Notes under the pieces: model-generated | What the model saw: the letters and a program-made list of their open reading frames with translations, nothing else | Told to the model about the DNA's origin: nothing | Database searches by the model: none | Position numbers and translations under genes: made by a program | Part shown: positions 18,701-27,462 of the stretch, one piece after another | Numbering within the stretch: position 1 is the first letter of the stretch | Layout of the letters: each line of letters starts with the position of its first letter | Origin: Shewanella indica | Lineage (GTDB): Bacteria; Pseudomonadota; Gammaproteobacteria; Enterobacterales; Shewanellaceae | DNA: 64,000 bases | Reading direction: 5' to 3' | NCBI RefSeq assembly: GCF_002836975.1 | Contig: NZ_NIJK01000027.1 | Span: 298,936 to 362,935, forward strand

Positions 18701-19378
18701 ATGTCAGATTTTGTCTACAATCCACCAACCGAGCCTTGGCTGGATATTCTCTACCAGGACAAGGACATCATAGTCATCAATAAACCTTCGGGACTGCTCT
18801 CGGTTCCCGGACGGGATCCGGCCCATCACGACAGCGCCTATGCCAGAGTGTTGGCCGAACATCCGCAAGCACAAGTGGTTCACCGCCTGGACATGGCCAC
18901 CTCGGGCGTACTCTTATTGGCACTGAGGCGCAGTGCCGAGCGTGAGCTGAAACGCCAGTTTCGAGACAGGGAAACCCAAAAGAGTTACTACGCCAGAGTC
19001 GCCGGTCATATCAAGGCCAACCAAGGCAGTATAGAACTGCCACTCATCTGCGATTGGCCCAACAGGCCCAGACAGAAAGTCGACCATCAAGTGGGTAAGC
19101 CGTCACTGACTCACTATGAGGTGATCAGCAAGGGACGCTATTCAACTCTGGTCAAGCTGATCCCCATCACAGGGCGTTCACATCAACTCAGGGTGCATAT
19201 GATGGCGCTGGGCCATCCCATTCTGGGCGATGGTTTCTACGCCGACTCCTGGGCAAAAAGATTGGCTCCCAGATTGCTGCTGCACGCCGCCAGCCTCAGC
19301 ATCCAGCATCCCTACTCGGGTGACCCCATGAGCTTCAGTGCACCTGTGCCTTTTCTCACGCCCGAAGGCGAACAATAA
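18701..19378 (+). CDS. rluA: Dual-specificity tRNA/rRNA pseudouridine synthase RluA
   Basis: A 225-residue protein very close to E. coli RluA (219 residues) from end to end: YNPPTEPWLDILYQD, NKPSGLLSVPGRD, the catalytic Asp in HRLDMATSGVLL, then CDWPNRPRQKVD and ITGRSHQLRVHM. RluA makes pseudouridine 746 in 23S rRNA and position 32 in several tRNAs. The N-terminal S4 domain of larger Rlu enzymes is absent, as in RluA. It appears monocistronic. Confidence 0.95.
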   Translation: MSDFVYNPPTEPWLDILYQDKDIIVINKPSGLLSVPGRDPAHHDSAYARVLAEHPQAQVVHRLDMATSGVLLLALRRSAERELKRQFRDRETQKSYYARVAGHIKANQGSIELPLICDWPNRPRQKVDHQVGKPSLTHYEVISKGRYSTLVKLIPITGRSHQLRVHMMALGHPILGDGFYADSWAKRLAPRLLLHAASLSIQHPYSGDPMSFSAPVPFLTPEGEQ

Positions 19379-19453
19379 CCGCTAACATCACCCTAGATGT
19401 TGAGCCAAAAGTCGCCTTAAGACTGGCAATTTTACAATAAAACACGTAAATTC

Positions 19454-19948
19454 ATGCCTGATTATAAGCAATTTAGGCGTGATGCTGTGGATACATCATT
19501 TCAAAGAGATCAACTGGACAATCAGATCCTGGAAGCCCTGATGCAGGATGCACGAACTCCTTTTGCCGAGCTGGCCAAACGCTTCAGCGTCAGCGCAGGC
19601 ACAATTCATGTCAGGGTAGAAAAGATGAAACAGGCAGGTATTATCACCGGAGCCCAAATATCGGTAAACCCCAAAGCTCTGGGCTATGACGTCTGCTGTT
19701 TTATCGGCATCAATCTCAAGAGTGCCGGTGACTACCCCGCCGCCATCTCAAAGCTCAATGAGCTGGAAGAAGTGGTCGAAGCCTACTACACCACAGGCAA
19801 TTACAGTGTGTTTGTCAAAGTAATGTGCCAGTCCATCGATGCCCTGCAACACGTGCTGATTAATCGTATCCAGTCGATAGATGAAATTCAGTCCACCGAA
19901 ACCCTGATAAGCCTGCAAAACCCAATTGTCAGGGCGGTAAAACCCTAA
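19454..19948 (+). CDS. asnC: Lrp/AsnC-family regulator AsnC
   Basis: A 164-residue regulator with the helix-turn-helix at about residues 35-60 (AELAKRFSVSAGTIHVRVEKM) and the ligand-binding RAM domain, including EEVVEAYYTTGNYSVFVKVM. It tracks E. coli AsnC so closely that asparagine sensing and control of asparagine metabolism are the best guess. The N-terminus is about ten residues longer than in E. coli; a GTG at 19487 would trim it, and neither start has a strong ribosome site. asnA is not beside it here. A terminator follows. Confidence 0.9.
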   Translation: MPDYKQFRRDAVDTSFQRDQLDNQILEALMQDARTPFAELAKRFSVSAGTIHVRVEKMKQAGIITGAQISVNPKALGYDVCCFIGINLKSAGDYPAAISKLNELEEVVEAYYTTGNYSVFVKVMCQSIDALQHVLINRIQSIDEIQSTETLISLQNPIVRAVKP

Positions 19949-19960
19949 CAACAGATAAAG

Positions 19961-19989
19961 AAAAGGCTGCCAAATTGGCAGCCTTTTTC
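19961..19989 (+). terminator. asnC terminator
   Basis: AAAAGGCTGCCA, AAT, TGGCAGCCTTTTT is a compact stem with a T-run. Confidence 0.9.
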
Positions 19990-20015
19990 AGTTTAAGACT
20001 CGGGGAAGTGCTTAC

Positions 20016-20113
20016 TGCAAAGGACTAAAGCCATTTGCTGCGAGCCACACCTTGCATCCAGGCCTGTAAGCCGACGCAGAGCACACATAGGACTTTGTTC
20101 GCACCTTCCTTAG
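20016..20113. repeat. Dispersed intergenic element, copy D; supplies subtilase stop codon
   Basis: This 98-bp element runs from TGCAAAGGACTAAAGCC to GTTCGCACCTTCCTTAG and is nearly identical to copy C. The TAA stop of the subtilase (20110-20112, minus strand) lies inside its right end, as with ldhA in copy C. Confidence 0.8.
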
Positions 20114-23100
20114 CTCGATTTCCTGCGCAGCCAGCCTAAAGGCAGCAACAACAGTGACAACCATCCCAGTGAACCACCACTGTCACGCTCCCAGTCAAAC
20201 ACCACTATGCTGACCGTTTCCATGGTGCTATTACCCTTGGAGTCACTCACCTTCAGATTGAAAGTCAGCAAATCGCCAGGACCACCCACTTCAGGCGCTG
20301 TCAGCTCCAGCTTGGCCGCCGAGCTGTCAAACTTCAGCGGCGCGCCGGCGATCTGAGTCCAGTGATAGCTGACCGAATCACCATTGGGATCGGCCGAGGC
20401 TGATGCATCGATAACAAAGCTATTACGCTCTGCCACTCGGTCGGGTGCATTGACTTTGATAACAGGAGCACCTTCTTTGACATCAAACAGATACTCCTGA
20501 GTCAATACCTCGGCGGTATCATTGACAACGGTATTGCTCAGTATCAGCTTATTCCCCAGCCCCTGTTTACGCGGGATAAACTTGAAACTCAGTGTTTTGG
20601 CCGGATCGCCAGTTTGCATCACATGAGTCCAACTCAATACTCCTTGAGCCAGCTCCCCTTGGTCGCTGATAGCCGTGACTTCATGCCCTTCCGGCACCAT
20701 GGCCTTGATCTGATACTCCCGAGCCTCAAGGGAAGTATTGGCAGCGATAGTTACAGTCATGGTTACTGGCTGCCCAGGGGTCATCTCACCACTGAGTACA
20801 CTGGCCGCAGGCATCTGCACATCATCAACGACCCGGTTGAAAGCAACCGGCAAGTTCTTGGCGGCGACATTGGCATCACTGGACGTCAGAGTTACCACAG
20901 CATAACCCAGGTCGCTAGCGGCAAAATTATCCTTCCAGGCGAACTTCAGTGAGAAGTCCTCGTTGTCACCTGTCTTGGTCAGAGTAAAATTGTCCTGAGC
21001 CGGACCTGCCTCTACCACAGAAGTTTTCAGGGTGAAGGGATCTTCGGCATTGGCGGCTGAAGCCTCATAGTTTTGCACAAAGATATAATAGTCACCGGTT
21101 TCTGGATTACTGATACTGACAGATTCATCAGAACCAGCTCTGGCCGATTGGCCGACAAGGGCATCCAACGCCCCGTCACTGTCTCTGTCTATCGCCACAT
21201 AGAGATCCAAATCCGGGGAATTGGTGGCAGTAATAGTCGTATTAAACAGCTTTGCCCCCTCTTCAACCCTGTAGGCAACGAAGGCGACACCATCGGTAAT
21301 GTCGTCCAGGAAGCTACCAACATTTGAATCTTGCTTCAATACCGCCTCAAAACTGTCGGCCAGTGCCAAGGCAGAGACTTCTGCATCCAGTCCAGTCATA
21401 TCAAGCGATTTAAGCTCGTTGAAAGTCAGCTCGTCAGCATCTCGTCCCGCCCTGATGGTAAAGCTGTCCGGCAAGTTATCACGGGCAGCTTTAACCGCCA
21501 CAGGCATAGCCGCATCAGGGTGGTTGCTCGAGGTCAACAGCAGGTTACCAAACGCCCAATCACTTGAGCTCACCCCAGTGATATCGGCGGTGACAGTCAC
21601 CACCTGCGACTGCCCTTTGGTCAGAGTGAAGTTTTCTGGTGAAACCGTTATTTTCAACCCTTCAGTCGTCGCTACTCCGGCAGCGCTCCATACGCCATCT
21701 TTGGTAGCCGTGACTTTTCGCTTCCAGCTGCAACTATTAACACATTGGCTACTGGACATACTGGGAAGATTCAAACGTCTTGGATCACCACCGAGCTCTG
21801 GGTTGGCAAACTCATAATTGTCCGCCAACTCATCCATGACAAGCCCAGTCTTGGCGGCCAAATCCACCCGTATCCGTCCGGCTCCCACATCAAACGGATC
21901 CGCGGTAGTTTTACCATCTGCCTTGGTCATGGCACTGGCTGTTGTTGCTGTCAGCATCAAGGCTGAACGGATATTATCCGGCGTCCACTCTGGATGAGCC
22001 GACTTCAGCAGCGCCCCAGCGCCCGCCACATGAGGACTCGACATAGAAGTACCGGACATCAGGGTATAATCAGCAGGATCAGTACCTGTCACTTCATGGC
22101 CATACTGTTCATCGGCGTAAGCGGCATAGATGTCCACACCCGGAGCTGAAATCGACGGCGCAATCACGTCGAAGTAACGGTTTGGTCCAAGTAGAGAGAA
22201 ACTTCCCAACACATCGGCCTGACGCTCAACGGCCGATGGAGTGGCATTGATTTTGGCCACCAAGCCTGGCGTAGCCGCCAGCGCATCCACGACGGCCAAA
22301 CCGTCAATATTGCCGATGAAAACAGAAGGGATACTGGTGTTACCAAGTCCGGACATCTTGTTTCTGACGTTGCCTTCACCGTCTTTGTTAAAGACAATAA
22401 CCCCTACTGCACCCGCCTCTTTGGCATTATTGACCTTGTCGGCGAAGTTACAGCCGCCGCGCTTAATCAGCGCCAACTGCTCCTTGAACGCATCGGCGGC
22501 AAAGGCGTTGCAACCTTCGAAATTATCAGCAGCCAAGTCACCGGCGTACACCAAAGGTGCGCTGATGTCTGTAGTAATCACCGGCCCGGTTCCCTGAGTG
22601 TAATCCAGCAGGTCACCGTTGAATTCGAGAGTGGAGCGCACTTCCCGGTTATGGGTTGATGCCGCGACTGAGGTATACCAAGGCGCATTCTTGGGTGAAG
22701 AAAAGGGAACTTGATTAACCGATGCAGAGGTATTTCCGGCCGATACGGCAGAGAAAATGCCGGCATTACGGGCTGCCAGGAAGCTCATTTCAGTGGAACT
22801 AGCCCAAGGGAAACCACCGCCGCTGATGGAATAGTTGATCACATCCACTCCATCAGCAATGGCATCATCCAAAGCCTTGAGAATCGCCGATGTGGGGCAA
22901 CCTGAGTATCTATCGCCATTGTTGCCCGGACGGCAGATCTGATAGGCAACAATATTGGCATGGGGAGCGACCCCGGAGATTTGTGTAAACTCGAGTCCGG
23001 TCTCAATGCCATCCCCTTGAGCCTCACCGACCTCACCGACAACATAAGGGACATTCTTAAGGATATTTCCCGCTGCAGTACCGGCAGTGTGAGAACCATG

Positions 23101-23979
23101 ACCACCATAATCCTCACCATTCTTGGCAGGAGGTGTTGGACCAAAGACCTCCCCATCATCATAACTATCGGTAATCTCAGGATAACTTCTGACTCCGATC
23201 AGCTTATCGTTACACATGTCAGAGAACTCTACCGCACAGTCACCGACGTAGACACCTTGTCCCCAGGGATTGGTATGGTCATAACCATCACCCCCAATAT
23301 CCGCAAAGGATGGATGATCACTGTTGATCCCCGAATCGATCACCCCGACTATGACCCCTTCCCCCATAGCCTGAGTCCCTGTAGCGCTGCCGTCCCACAC
23401 TTTGGGAGAACCTATCATGTTCTGGCTGCTGTCGGTATCCATTGAATAAAGGCTTTCCCGCTCAATGAAAGCTACTTCGGGTAACTTGGACAGGGCTTCT
23501 GCCTGCTGCTGATTCATGGTGACCGCCAGCCCATTAAAGGCATAGTGATACCTGACCTTAGCCTGTAACTGAACCCCTTGGGCCGCAGCACTCATTAAAA
23601 AGTTCTGTTGCTTGGCATTCAAATACTTCACGTAGGACTTCACCGCCACACTGGCGGTATTCAGCTTGGGAGCCTTTTGGGACGCCAACCCTTGACTTCG
23701 CTGTGGACTGGTGGCTTCAAGCCCGGCAATACCACCGGCATAATTCGCCACAGAGGGAGCTTTAAGGCGCACTATATAAGTGTATTTCCCCTCAGCAAGT
23801 CCTGGTTCCCTGACAAACTTATGTTGCCCCATCTCTTGCTGTTGTCCTTTGCGACCGCTGGATGCACTAAGCAGATCTGAAGAAATAAATGGATCTGAAA
23901 CGCTCAACGGCGCGGCCTGGGTATGGCATGACATGGATAACAGCGCTGCTGAAACAGCTATTGCAACTTGACTCTTCAA
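20110..23979 (-). CDS. Secreted S8 subtilisin-like protease with PA and GlyGly-CTERM domains
   Basis: A 1289-residue exported protease. It has a signal peptide, an I9-type propeptide (YTYIVRLKAP to about 190), and an S8 catalytic domain with Asp in VIDSGINSDH (near 214), His in GGHGSHTAGTAAG and Ser in SGTSMSSPHVAG (near 645). A PA domain (GCNAFAADAFKEQLALIKRG) is inserted in the catalytic domain. Fn3-like and PKD-like modules follow, and a C-terminal GlyGly-CTERM tail (SGGSLGWLSLLLLPLGWLRRK), the sorting signal for rhombosortase and type II secretion. The TTG at 23979 is preferred: TGGGAGTAGACAA precedes it and gives a signal peptide starting MKSQVAIAVSAALL. The stop lies in repeat copy D. 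Confidence 0.92.
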   Translation of the reverse strand: MKSQVAIAVSAALLSMSCHTQAAPLSVSDPFISSDLLSASSGRKGQQQEMGQHKFVREPGLAEGKYTYIVRLKAPSVANYAGGIAGLEATSPQRSQGLASQKAPKLNTASVAVKSYVKYLNAKQQNFLMSAAAQGVQLQAKVRYHYAFNGLAVTMNQQQAEALSKLPEVAFIERESLYSMDTDSSQNMIGSPKVWDGSATGTQAMGEGVIVGVIDSGINSDHPSFADIGGDGYDHTNPWGQGVYVGDCAVEFSDMCNDKLIGVRSYPEITDSYDDGEVFGPTPPAKNGEDYGGHGSHTAGTAAGNILKNVPYVVGEVGEAQGDGIETGLEFTQISGVAPHANIVAYQICRPGNNGDRYSGCPTSAILKALDDAIADGVDVINYSISGGGFPWASSTEMSFLAARNAGIFSAVSAGNTSASVNQVPFSSPKNAPWYTSVAASTHNREVRSTLEFNGDLLDYTQGTGPVITTDISAPLVYAGDLAADNFEGCNAFAADAFKEQLALIKRGGCNFADKVNNAKEAGAVGVIVFNKDGEGNVRNKMSGLGNTSIPSVFIGNIDGLAVVDALAATPGLVAKINATPSAVERQADVLGSFSLLGPNRYFDVIAPSISAPGVDIYAAYADEQYGHEVTGTDPADYTLMSGTSMSSPHVAGAGALLKSAHPEWTPDNIRSALMLTATTASAMTKADGKTTADPFDVGAGRIRVDLAAKTGLVMDELADNYEFANPELGGDPRRLNLPSMSSSQCVNSCSWKRKVTATKDGVWSAAGVATTEGLKITVSPENFTLTKGQSQVVTVTADITGVSSSDWAFGNLLLTSSNHPDAAMPVAVKAARDNLPDSFTIRAGRDADELTFNELKSLDMTGLDAEVSALALADSFEAVLKQDSNVGSFLDDITDGVAFVAYRVEEGAKLFNTTITATNSPDLDLYVAIDRDSDGALDALVGQSARAGSDESVSISNPETGDYYIFVQNYEASAANAEDPFTLKTSVVEAGPAQDNFTLTKTGDNEDFSLKFAWKDNFAASDLGYAVVTLTSSDANVAAKNLPVAFNRVVDDVQMPAASVLSGEMTPGQPVTMTVTIAANTSLEAREYQIKAMVPEGHEVTAISDQGELAQGVLSWTHVMQTGDPAKTLSFKFIPRKQGLGNKLILSNTVVNDTAEVLTQEYLFDVKEGAPVIKVNAPDRVAERNSFVIDASASADPNGDSVSYHWTQIAGAPLKFDSSAAKLELTAPEVGGPGDLLTFNLKVSDSKGNSTMETVSIVVFDWERDSGGSLGWLSLLLLPLGWLRRKSS

Positions 23980-24167
23980 TTGTCTACTCCCATTAAGACT
24001 GTTTATTGTTGTTTTATGTTTCCGTTTTAAAAACACCCTAAACACAAGGATGCTCAACATTTGTAACACCTATGGATACAATTGAAAAACAAATACACAA
24101 AAAATTACAATTTATCAGCCATTTACAGAATGATAGACGTTAAATTCCGGCTCACACCGGACCTAAC

Positions 24168-25274
24168 TTAATCAGAAAGAGTAAAGTAGTTGGTCATCAC
24201 CTTGTAGAGCTCAGTCCCTTGGTGCACAGACGCCGAGGCAAAATGCAGCACGGGGATCACATCTTCCTCAAGTGAGAGCTTGGTAACCTCTGTGCCAACA
24301 TCGACTCGGTCGAGCCTGAGAATATTGACCAGAGGCACGCCGGCGGGCAAAGGCACTCCCGGCTCGGCCAGATACTCCACCATACCCGCCATGGGTGCGT
24401 GAAACTTTCGATAGTCTTTCAGCAAACAAGCAAAACGTGGCATCACCTGCGGCAGTACGCTTTGGGCTATCACCTCTCTATAACTCAGATAACTTAATAT
24501 CCCTTCCGCATCCCGACTGGCATCGGCAAGATCGATACGCTCCTGACTGCCAAGCTCCAAAGTAAAGGCCGATACTGCGACTTTTAGATCTCGCCCCCTA
24601 CTCTTGGCATAATCGCTGAGTTGCCACCAGGGATTAAAGGCCGCTTCATCCATGGCACCGCCAAAGCCTTTAGGCATCACCAAGGTGTAGGGAATATGAA
24701 AGTAGCCGGCAGCTGACAGCTCATACTCGGGGCAATAAAGGTGTTTACAGGACTTGGGGCCGGTGTGCAGATCCAGCACTATGTCAGCGCCATGTGCCAG
24801 TTTCTGCAGATTGAGCGCCAATCTCTGGCCGGTCGTCACTCCCCAGGGATTGACCAATGCCTGCTCACAGTTGGCAATGAGAAGCTGACGAAAAGCATCA
24901 AACAGTGCTTGCTCCGGCAGCTCACTATACTGCGGATACCAGTCATCCAGATGGACGACCTGCTCAAGATAGGCTCGGTTCCAGTTAATACCTGTGATGG
25001 GATCGAAGCGGCCCAAGGTAAACTCACCGCTTTTCTGGTTGATCCCCAAGGGGTTGGCCAAAGGCACCAGAGTGACATCTCCCAGAGGCGGATGCGCCTT
25101 GAAGTACTGCAACAATTGCAAAATCACCGCATTGCCCTGTACCTCGGCGCCATGCACATTGGCCTGAATATAGACGCTGGGCGCCGAGTGACCGGTGCCT
25201 TTGAAGCGATATATGGGGATGGTCAGAGGCTGACCTGCGGCCAGCTCCCCAACCTGCAGGTGTTCAAGCTGCAT
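24168..25274 (-). CDS. M14-type succinylglutamate desuccinylase/aspartoacylase family protein
   Basis: A 368-residue zinc deacylase-like protein. Metal ligands are visible as NVHGAEVQGN (His, Glu) and LDLHTGPKS (His); the general-base Glu is probably in FTLELGSQ. A C-terminal beta domain (EPGVPLPAGVPLVNILRLD) resembles the lipoyl-like tail of related proteins. ATG at 25274 overlaps the end of lysC by 11 bp and has GAAGGTGCTCAGG before it, so it is translationally coupled to lysC and under the same riboswitch. Removing acyl groups from an amino acid, possibly within lysine biosynthesis, is inference. It is not identical in sequence to AstE. Confidence 0.75.
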   Translation of the reverse strand: MQLEHLQVGELAAGQPLTIPIYRFKGTGHSAPSVYIQANVHGAEVQGNAVILQLLQYFKAHPPLGDVTLVPLANPLGINQKSGEFTLGRFDPITGINWNRAYLEQVVHLDDWYPQYSELPEQALFDAFRQLLIANCEQALVNPWGVTTGQRLALNLQKLAHGADIVLDLHTGPKSCKHLYCPEYELSAAGYFHIPYTLVMPKGFGGAMDEAAFNPWWQLSDYAKSRGRDLKVAVSAFTLELGSQERIDLADASRDAEGILSYLSYREVIAQSVLPQVMPRFACLLKDYRKFHAPMAGMVEYLAEPGVPLPAGVPLVNILRLDRVDVGTEVTKLSLEEDVIPVLHFASASVHQGTELYKVMTNYFTLSD

Positions 25275-26631
25275 CCTGAGCACCTTCAAATAAGTTACGA
25301 TGCAAAGCGGCCACCACATCACCGGCTTCGGCTTCAGACACCAAGACACAGAGATTGTGTGGACTGGCGCCCTGACAGATCATTCGGACGTTATGGGGTT
25401 CGAGCACTTCAAATACCCGGCGACAGATCCCGGCGGTAGTGGCTATCTTGTTGCCAATGATCGCCACCAGAGCCAGCTTGTCTTCCACCCGCACCCGGCA
25501 GTTTTGCGATAACTCCTGCAGCAGAGCTTCCGTCAGAAGCCCCTTACCGGCTGAATCTGAACCTGTTTTGTCCAGGGTCAGCGACACATTCACCTCTGAG
25601 GTGGTAATGAGATCGACACTGATCTTGTGCCGCGCCAACACAGCAAAGGTCTCAGCCAAAAAGCCCTGGGCATGCAACATCTGCAAACTATGCAAGTTAA
25701 GCAGGGTCTGATCTCGTCTCACGGCAACGGCCCTGAATACCGGCTCATCTTCCACTTGATGGCGGATCCAGGTGCCGCCTTTTTCCGGCGCCCGACTGGA
25801 ACCGACAAACACTTGGATCTGTTGGCGCACCGCCGGCAAGATGGTGGCAGGGTGTAACACCTTGGCGCCAAAAGTAGCCATCTCCGCCGCCTCATTAAAA
25901 CTGATTTCTGCGATAGGCCTGGCGTTGGGAGCCAGTCTGGGATCTGTGGTGTAAATCCCTTCTACATCGGTCCAGATCTCAACCGCATCGGCTTGCAAAG
26001 CTTCTGCCAACAGAGCCGCGGAATAATCACTGCCGCCACGCCCAAGGGTAGTGGTTCGCCCCTCGGCATCGGCACCGATAAACCCCTGGGTCACCAACAG
26101 TTGCTGCTCAAGCAAGGGTTGTAATTTCTCTGTCGCCAGTCGCTTCAGTTCGGCGATTTGTGGTTCGGCCTTGCCGAAATGGCTATCGGTACGCATCACC
26201 TGACGCACATCAAAGGCGCTGGCCTTGGCACCGCGTTCTCTCAATACCGCGGCAAACAGCGCTGAAGAGCATTGCTCACCAAGGGACAGGATCTCATCAA
26301 CCATAGCATTACTCGGCCCCTGCAACAGCTTGGCACTGAGCGTTGCCATACGGCTGAGCAAGGCATCCAGCGCCGCGGCAACAGCAGCAGGTCTACCAAG
26401 TTTGTCCAGAATCGCATATTGAATGCTGGCAATATCCTTCAATAATTTGAGACGGCGCTCATCCCCCATGTCTGCCTGAGACAACTCCACCAACAGATTG
26501 GTTACGCCACTGGATGCACTCACCACAACCAGACGAGTAGCCGAATTTCCAAGCACTATATCGGCACAGCGATTCATCGCCTGATAATCGGCAACTGAGG
26601 TACCGCCAAACTTGGCAACAACAAGAGACAT
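25264..26631 (-). CDS. lysC: Lysine-sensitive aspartokinase III
   Basis: A 455-residue aspartate kinase, the first step of the aspartate pathway to lysine, threonine and methionine. It parallels E. coli LysC (449 residues): VVAKFGGTSVADYQAMNR, GFIGADAEGRTTTLGRGGSDY, ATFGAKVLHPATILPAV, then paired ACT domains (from about residue 310) for lysine feedback. The start at 26631 follows GGGGGAATGCGCTG and overlaps a 19-codon upstream ORF as TGATG. Expression is expected to be repressed by lysine through the riboswitch at 26771-26940. Confidence 0.97.
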   Translation of the reverse strand: MSLVVAKFGGTSVADYQAMNRCADIVLGNSATRLVVVSASSGVTNLLVELSQADMGDERRLKLLKDIASIQYAILDKLGRPAAVAAALDALLSRMATLSAKLLQGPSNAMVDEILSLGEQCSSALFAAVLRERGAKASAFDVRQVMRTDSHFGKAEPQIAELKRLATEKLQPLLEQQLLVTQGFIGADAEGRTTTLGRGGSDYSAALLAEALQADAVEIWTDVEGIYTTDPRLAPNARPIAEISFNEAAEMATFGAKVLHPATILPAVRQQIQVFVGSSRAPEKGGTWIRHQVEDEPVFRAVAVRRDQTLLNLHSLQMLHAQGFLAETFAVLARHKISVDLITTSEVNVSLTLDKTGSDSAGKGLLTEALLQELSQNCRVRVEDKLALVAIIGNKIATTAGICRRVFEVLEPHNVRMICQGASPHNLCVLVSEAEAGDVVAALHRNLFEGAQDAA

Positions 26632-26690
26632 CAGCGCATTCCCCCACAGGCAGGTGACAGGGAAAGGTCGACAACGAGAATAGACTTCAT
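26631..26690 (-). CDS. Short upstream ORF (leader peptide) coupled to lysC
   Basis: A 19-codon ORF reading MKSILVVDLSLSPACGGMR ends in TGA that overlaps the lysC ATG as TGATG. TTCGGAGCTTAACTC gives it a plausible ribosome site, and its 3' part contains the lysC ribosome site. If translated it would couple lysC translation to its own, giving the riboswitch two starts to control. It may also be chance. Confidence 0.4.
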   Translation of the reverse strand: MKSILVVDLSLSPACGGMR

Positions 26691-26770
26691 GAGTTAAGCT
26701 CCGAACAGATAACGTTCGAAGAGCCTGGTGCTGAGATAACGCACCCCAAAGTAGGGACAAAGCGATCGTC

Positions 26771-26940
26771 ACCAGAAGCTCTCCACCAAAAACCAGGTGA
26801 CAGCCGCCAGGATTCAGCCTGACCAACCGACCGGAGAGCGTTACCAATACGCATCCCGACCTCGGCGTTAATCTCCCTCATGAGCCGTCATAGGAAATTG
26901 GTTTCCTCTGACTCACTACCTAGTTAACGCTCCTCTTCTG
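26771..26940 (-). promoter_or_regulatory. Lysine riboswitch (L box)
   Basis: The minus-strand leader of lysC begins CAGAAGAGGAGCGTTAACTA and contains TGAGGGAGATTAACGCCGAGG, GGCTGAATCC and GTCACC. It closes with GGTGGAGAGCTTCTGG, which pairs with the opening AGAAGAGG. These blocks occur in the same order as in the E. coli lysC lysine riboswitch. Lysine binding should shut off lysC, by premature termination or by blocking translation; I see no strong T-tract terminator after it, so translational control is favoured. Confidence 0.9.
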
Positions 26941-27027
26941 TTCCTTTCTTGCGAAAGGGATGAAAAAATTAGCAATAAAGCCCTTATGAAGTCAATGCTA
27001 ATTTGCATCTGATGAAATATCCTCAAC

Positions 27028-27462
27028 TTATTTATCACTAAGTTCAGGTAATTCATTGACCAAACGAGCTCGGCTTGCAAATAATCCAAGCTCTATTTCA
27101 TGCTTGCCTTTATGGCAGGGCACTAATGTCAGTAAGCCTTTATCCACATAATAAAGTGCATTCTGACGGTACTTGAATGCCAGTTCGATTGCCGCAGCCT
27201 TATCCAAAAACAGGGCCCAACTTTTTTCCATATGACTGAGATCCTCAGCCGCACCTATAATGGCCCGATAGGGTATGCCGAGCTTATCAATATCACCTTG
27301 TAATTGCCGATCGAGAAGACGGTTCTGGCAGGAAGTCAATTTTTGCCCCAGAGGGTTATGGGCGGTGATAATGGCAAAAGGAACAGCGGAAGAAAACGAC
27401 TGAGTCAAAAAAAAGCATGCGCTCTGGTAGTACTGCCAGAGACTTTCAAATGCAGCATCCAT
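27028..27462 (-). CDS. DUF3293 family protein
   Basis: A 144-residue cytoplasmic protein of the DUF3293 family as I recall it: a central FAIITAHNPLGQKLT stretch, N-R residues in SCQNRLLDRQL, the segment GIPYRAIIGAAEDLSHMEKSW, then FKYRQNALYYVDKGLLTLVPC. It has no signal peptide or membrane segment and its function is unknown. The ribosome site is weak. It stands alone between the lysC leader and the arcA regulatory region. Confidence 0.7.
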   Translation of the reverse strand: MDAAFESLWQYYQSACFFLTQSFSSAVPFAIITAHNPLGQKLTSCQNRLLDRQLQGDIDKLGIPYRAIIGAAEDLSHMEKSWALFLDKAAAIELAFKYRQNALYYVDKGLLTLVPCHKGKHEIELGLFASRARLVNELPELSDK

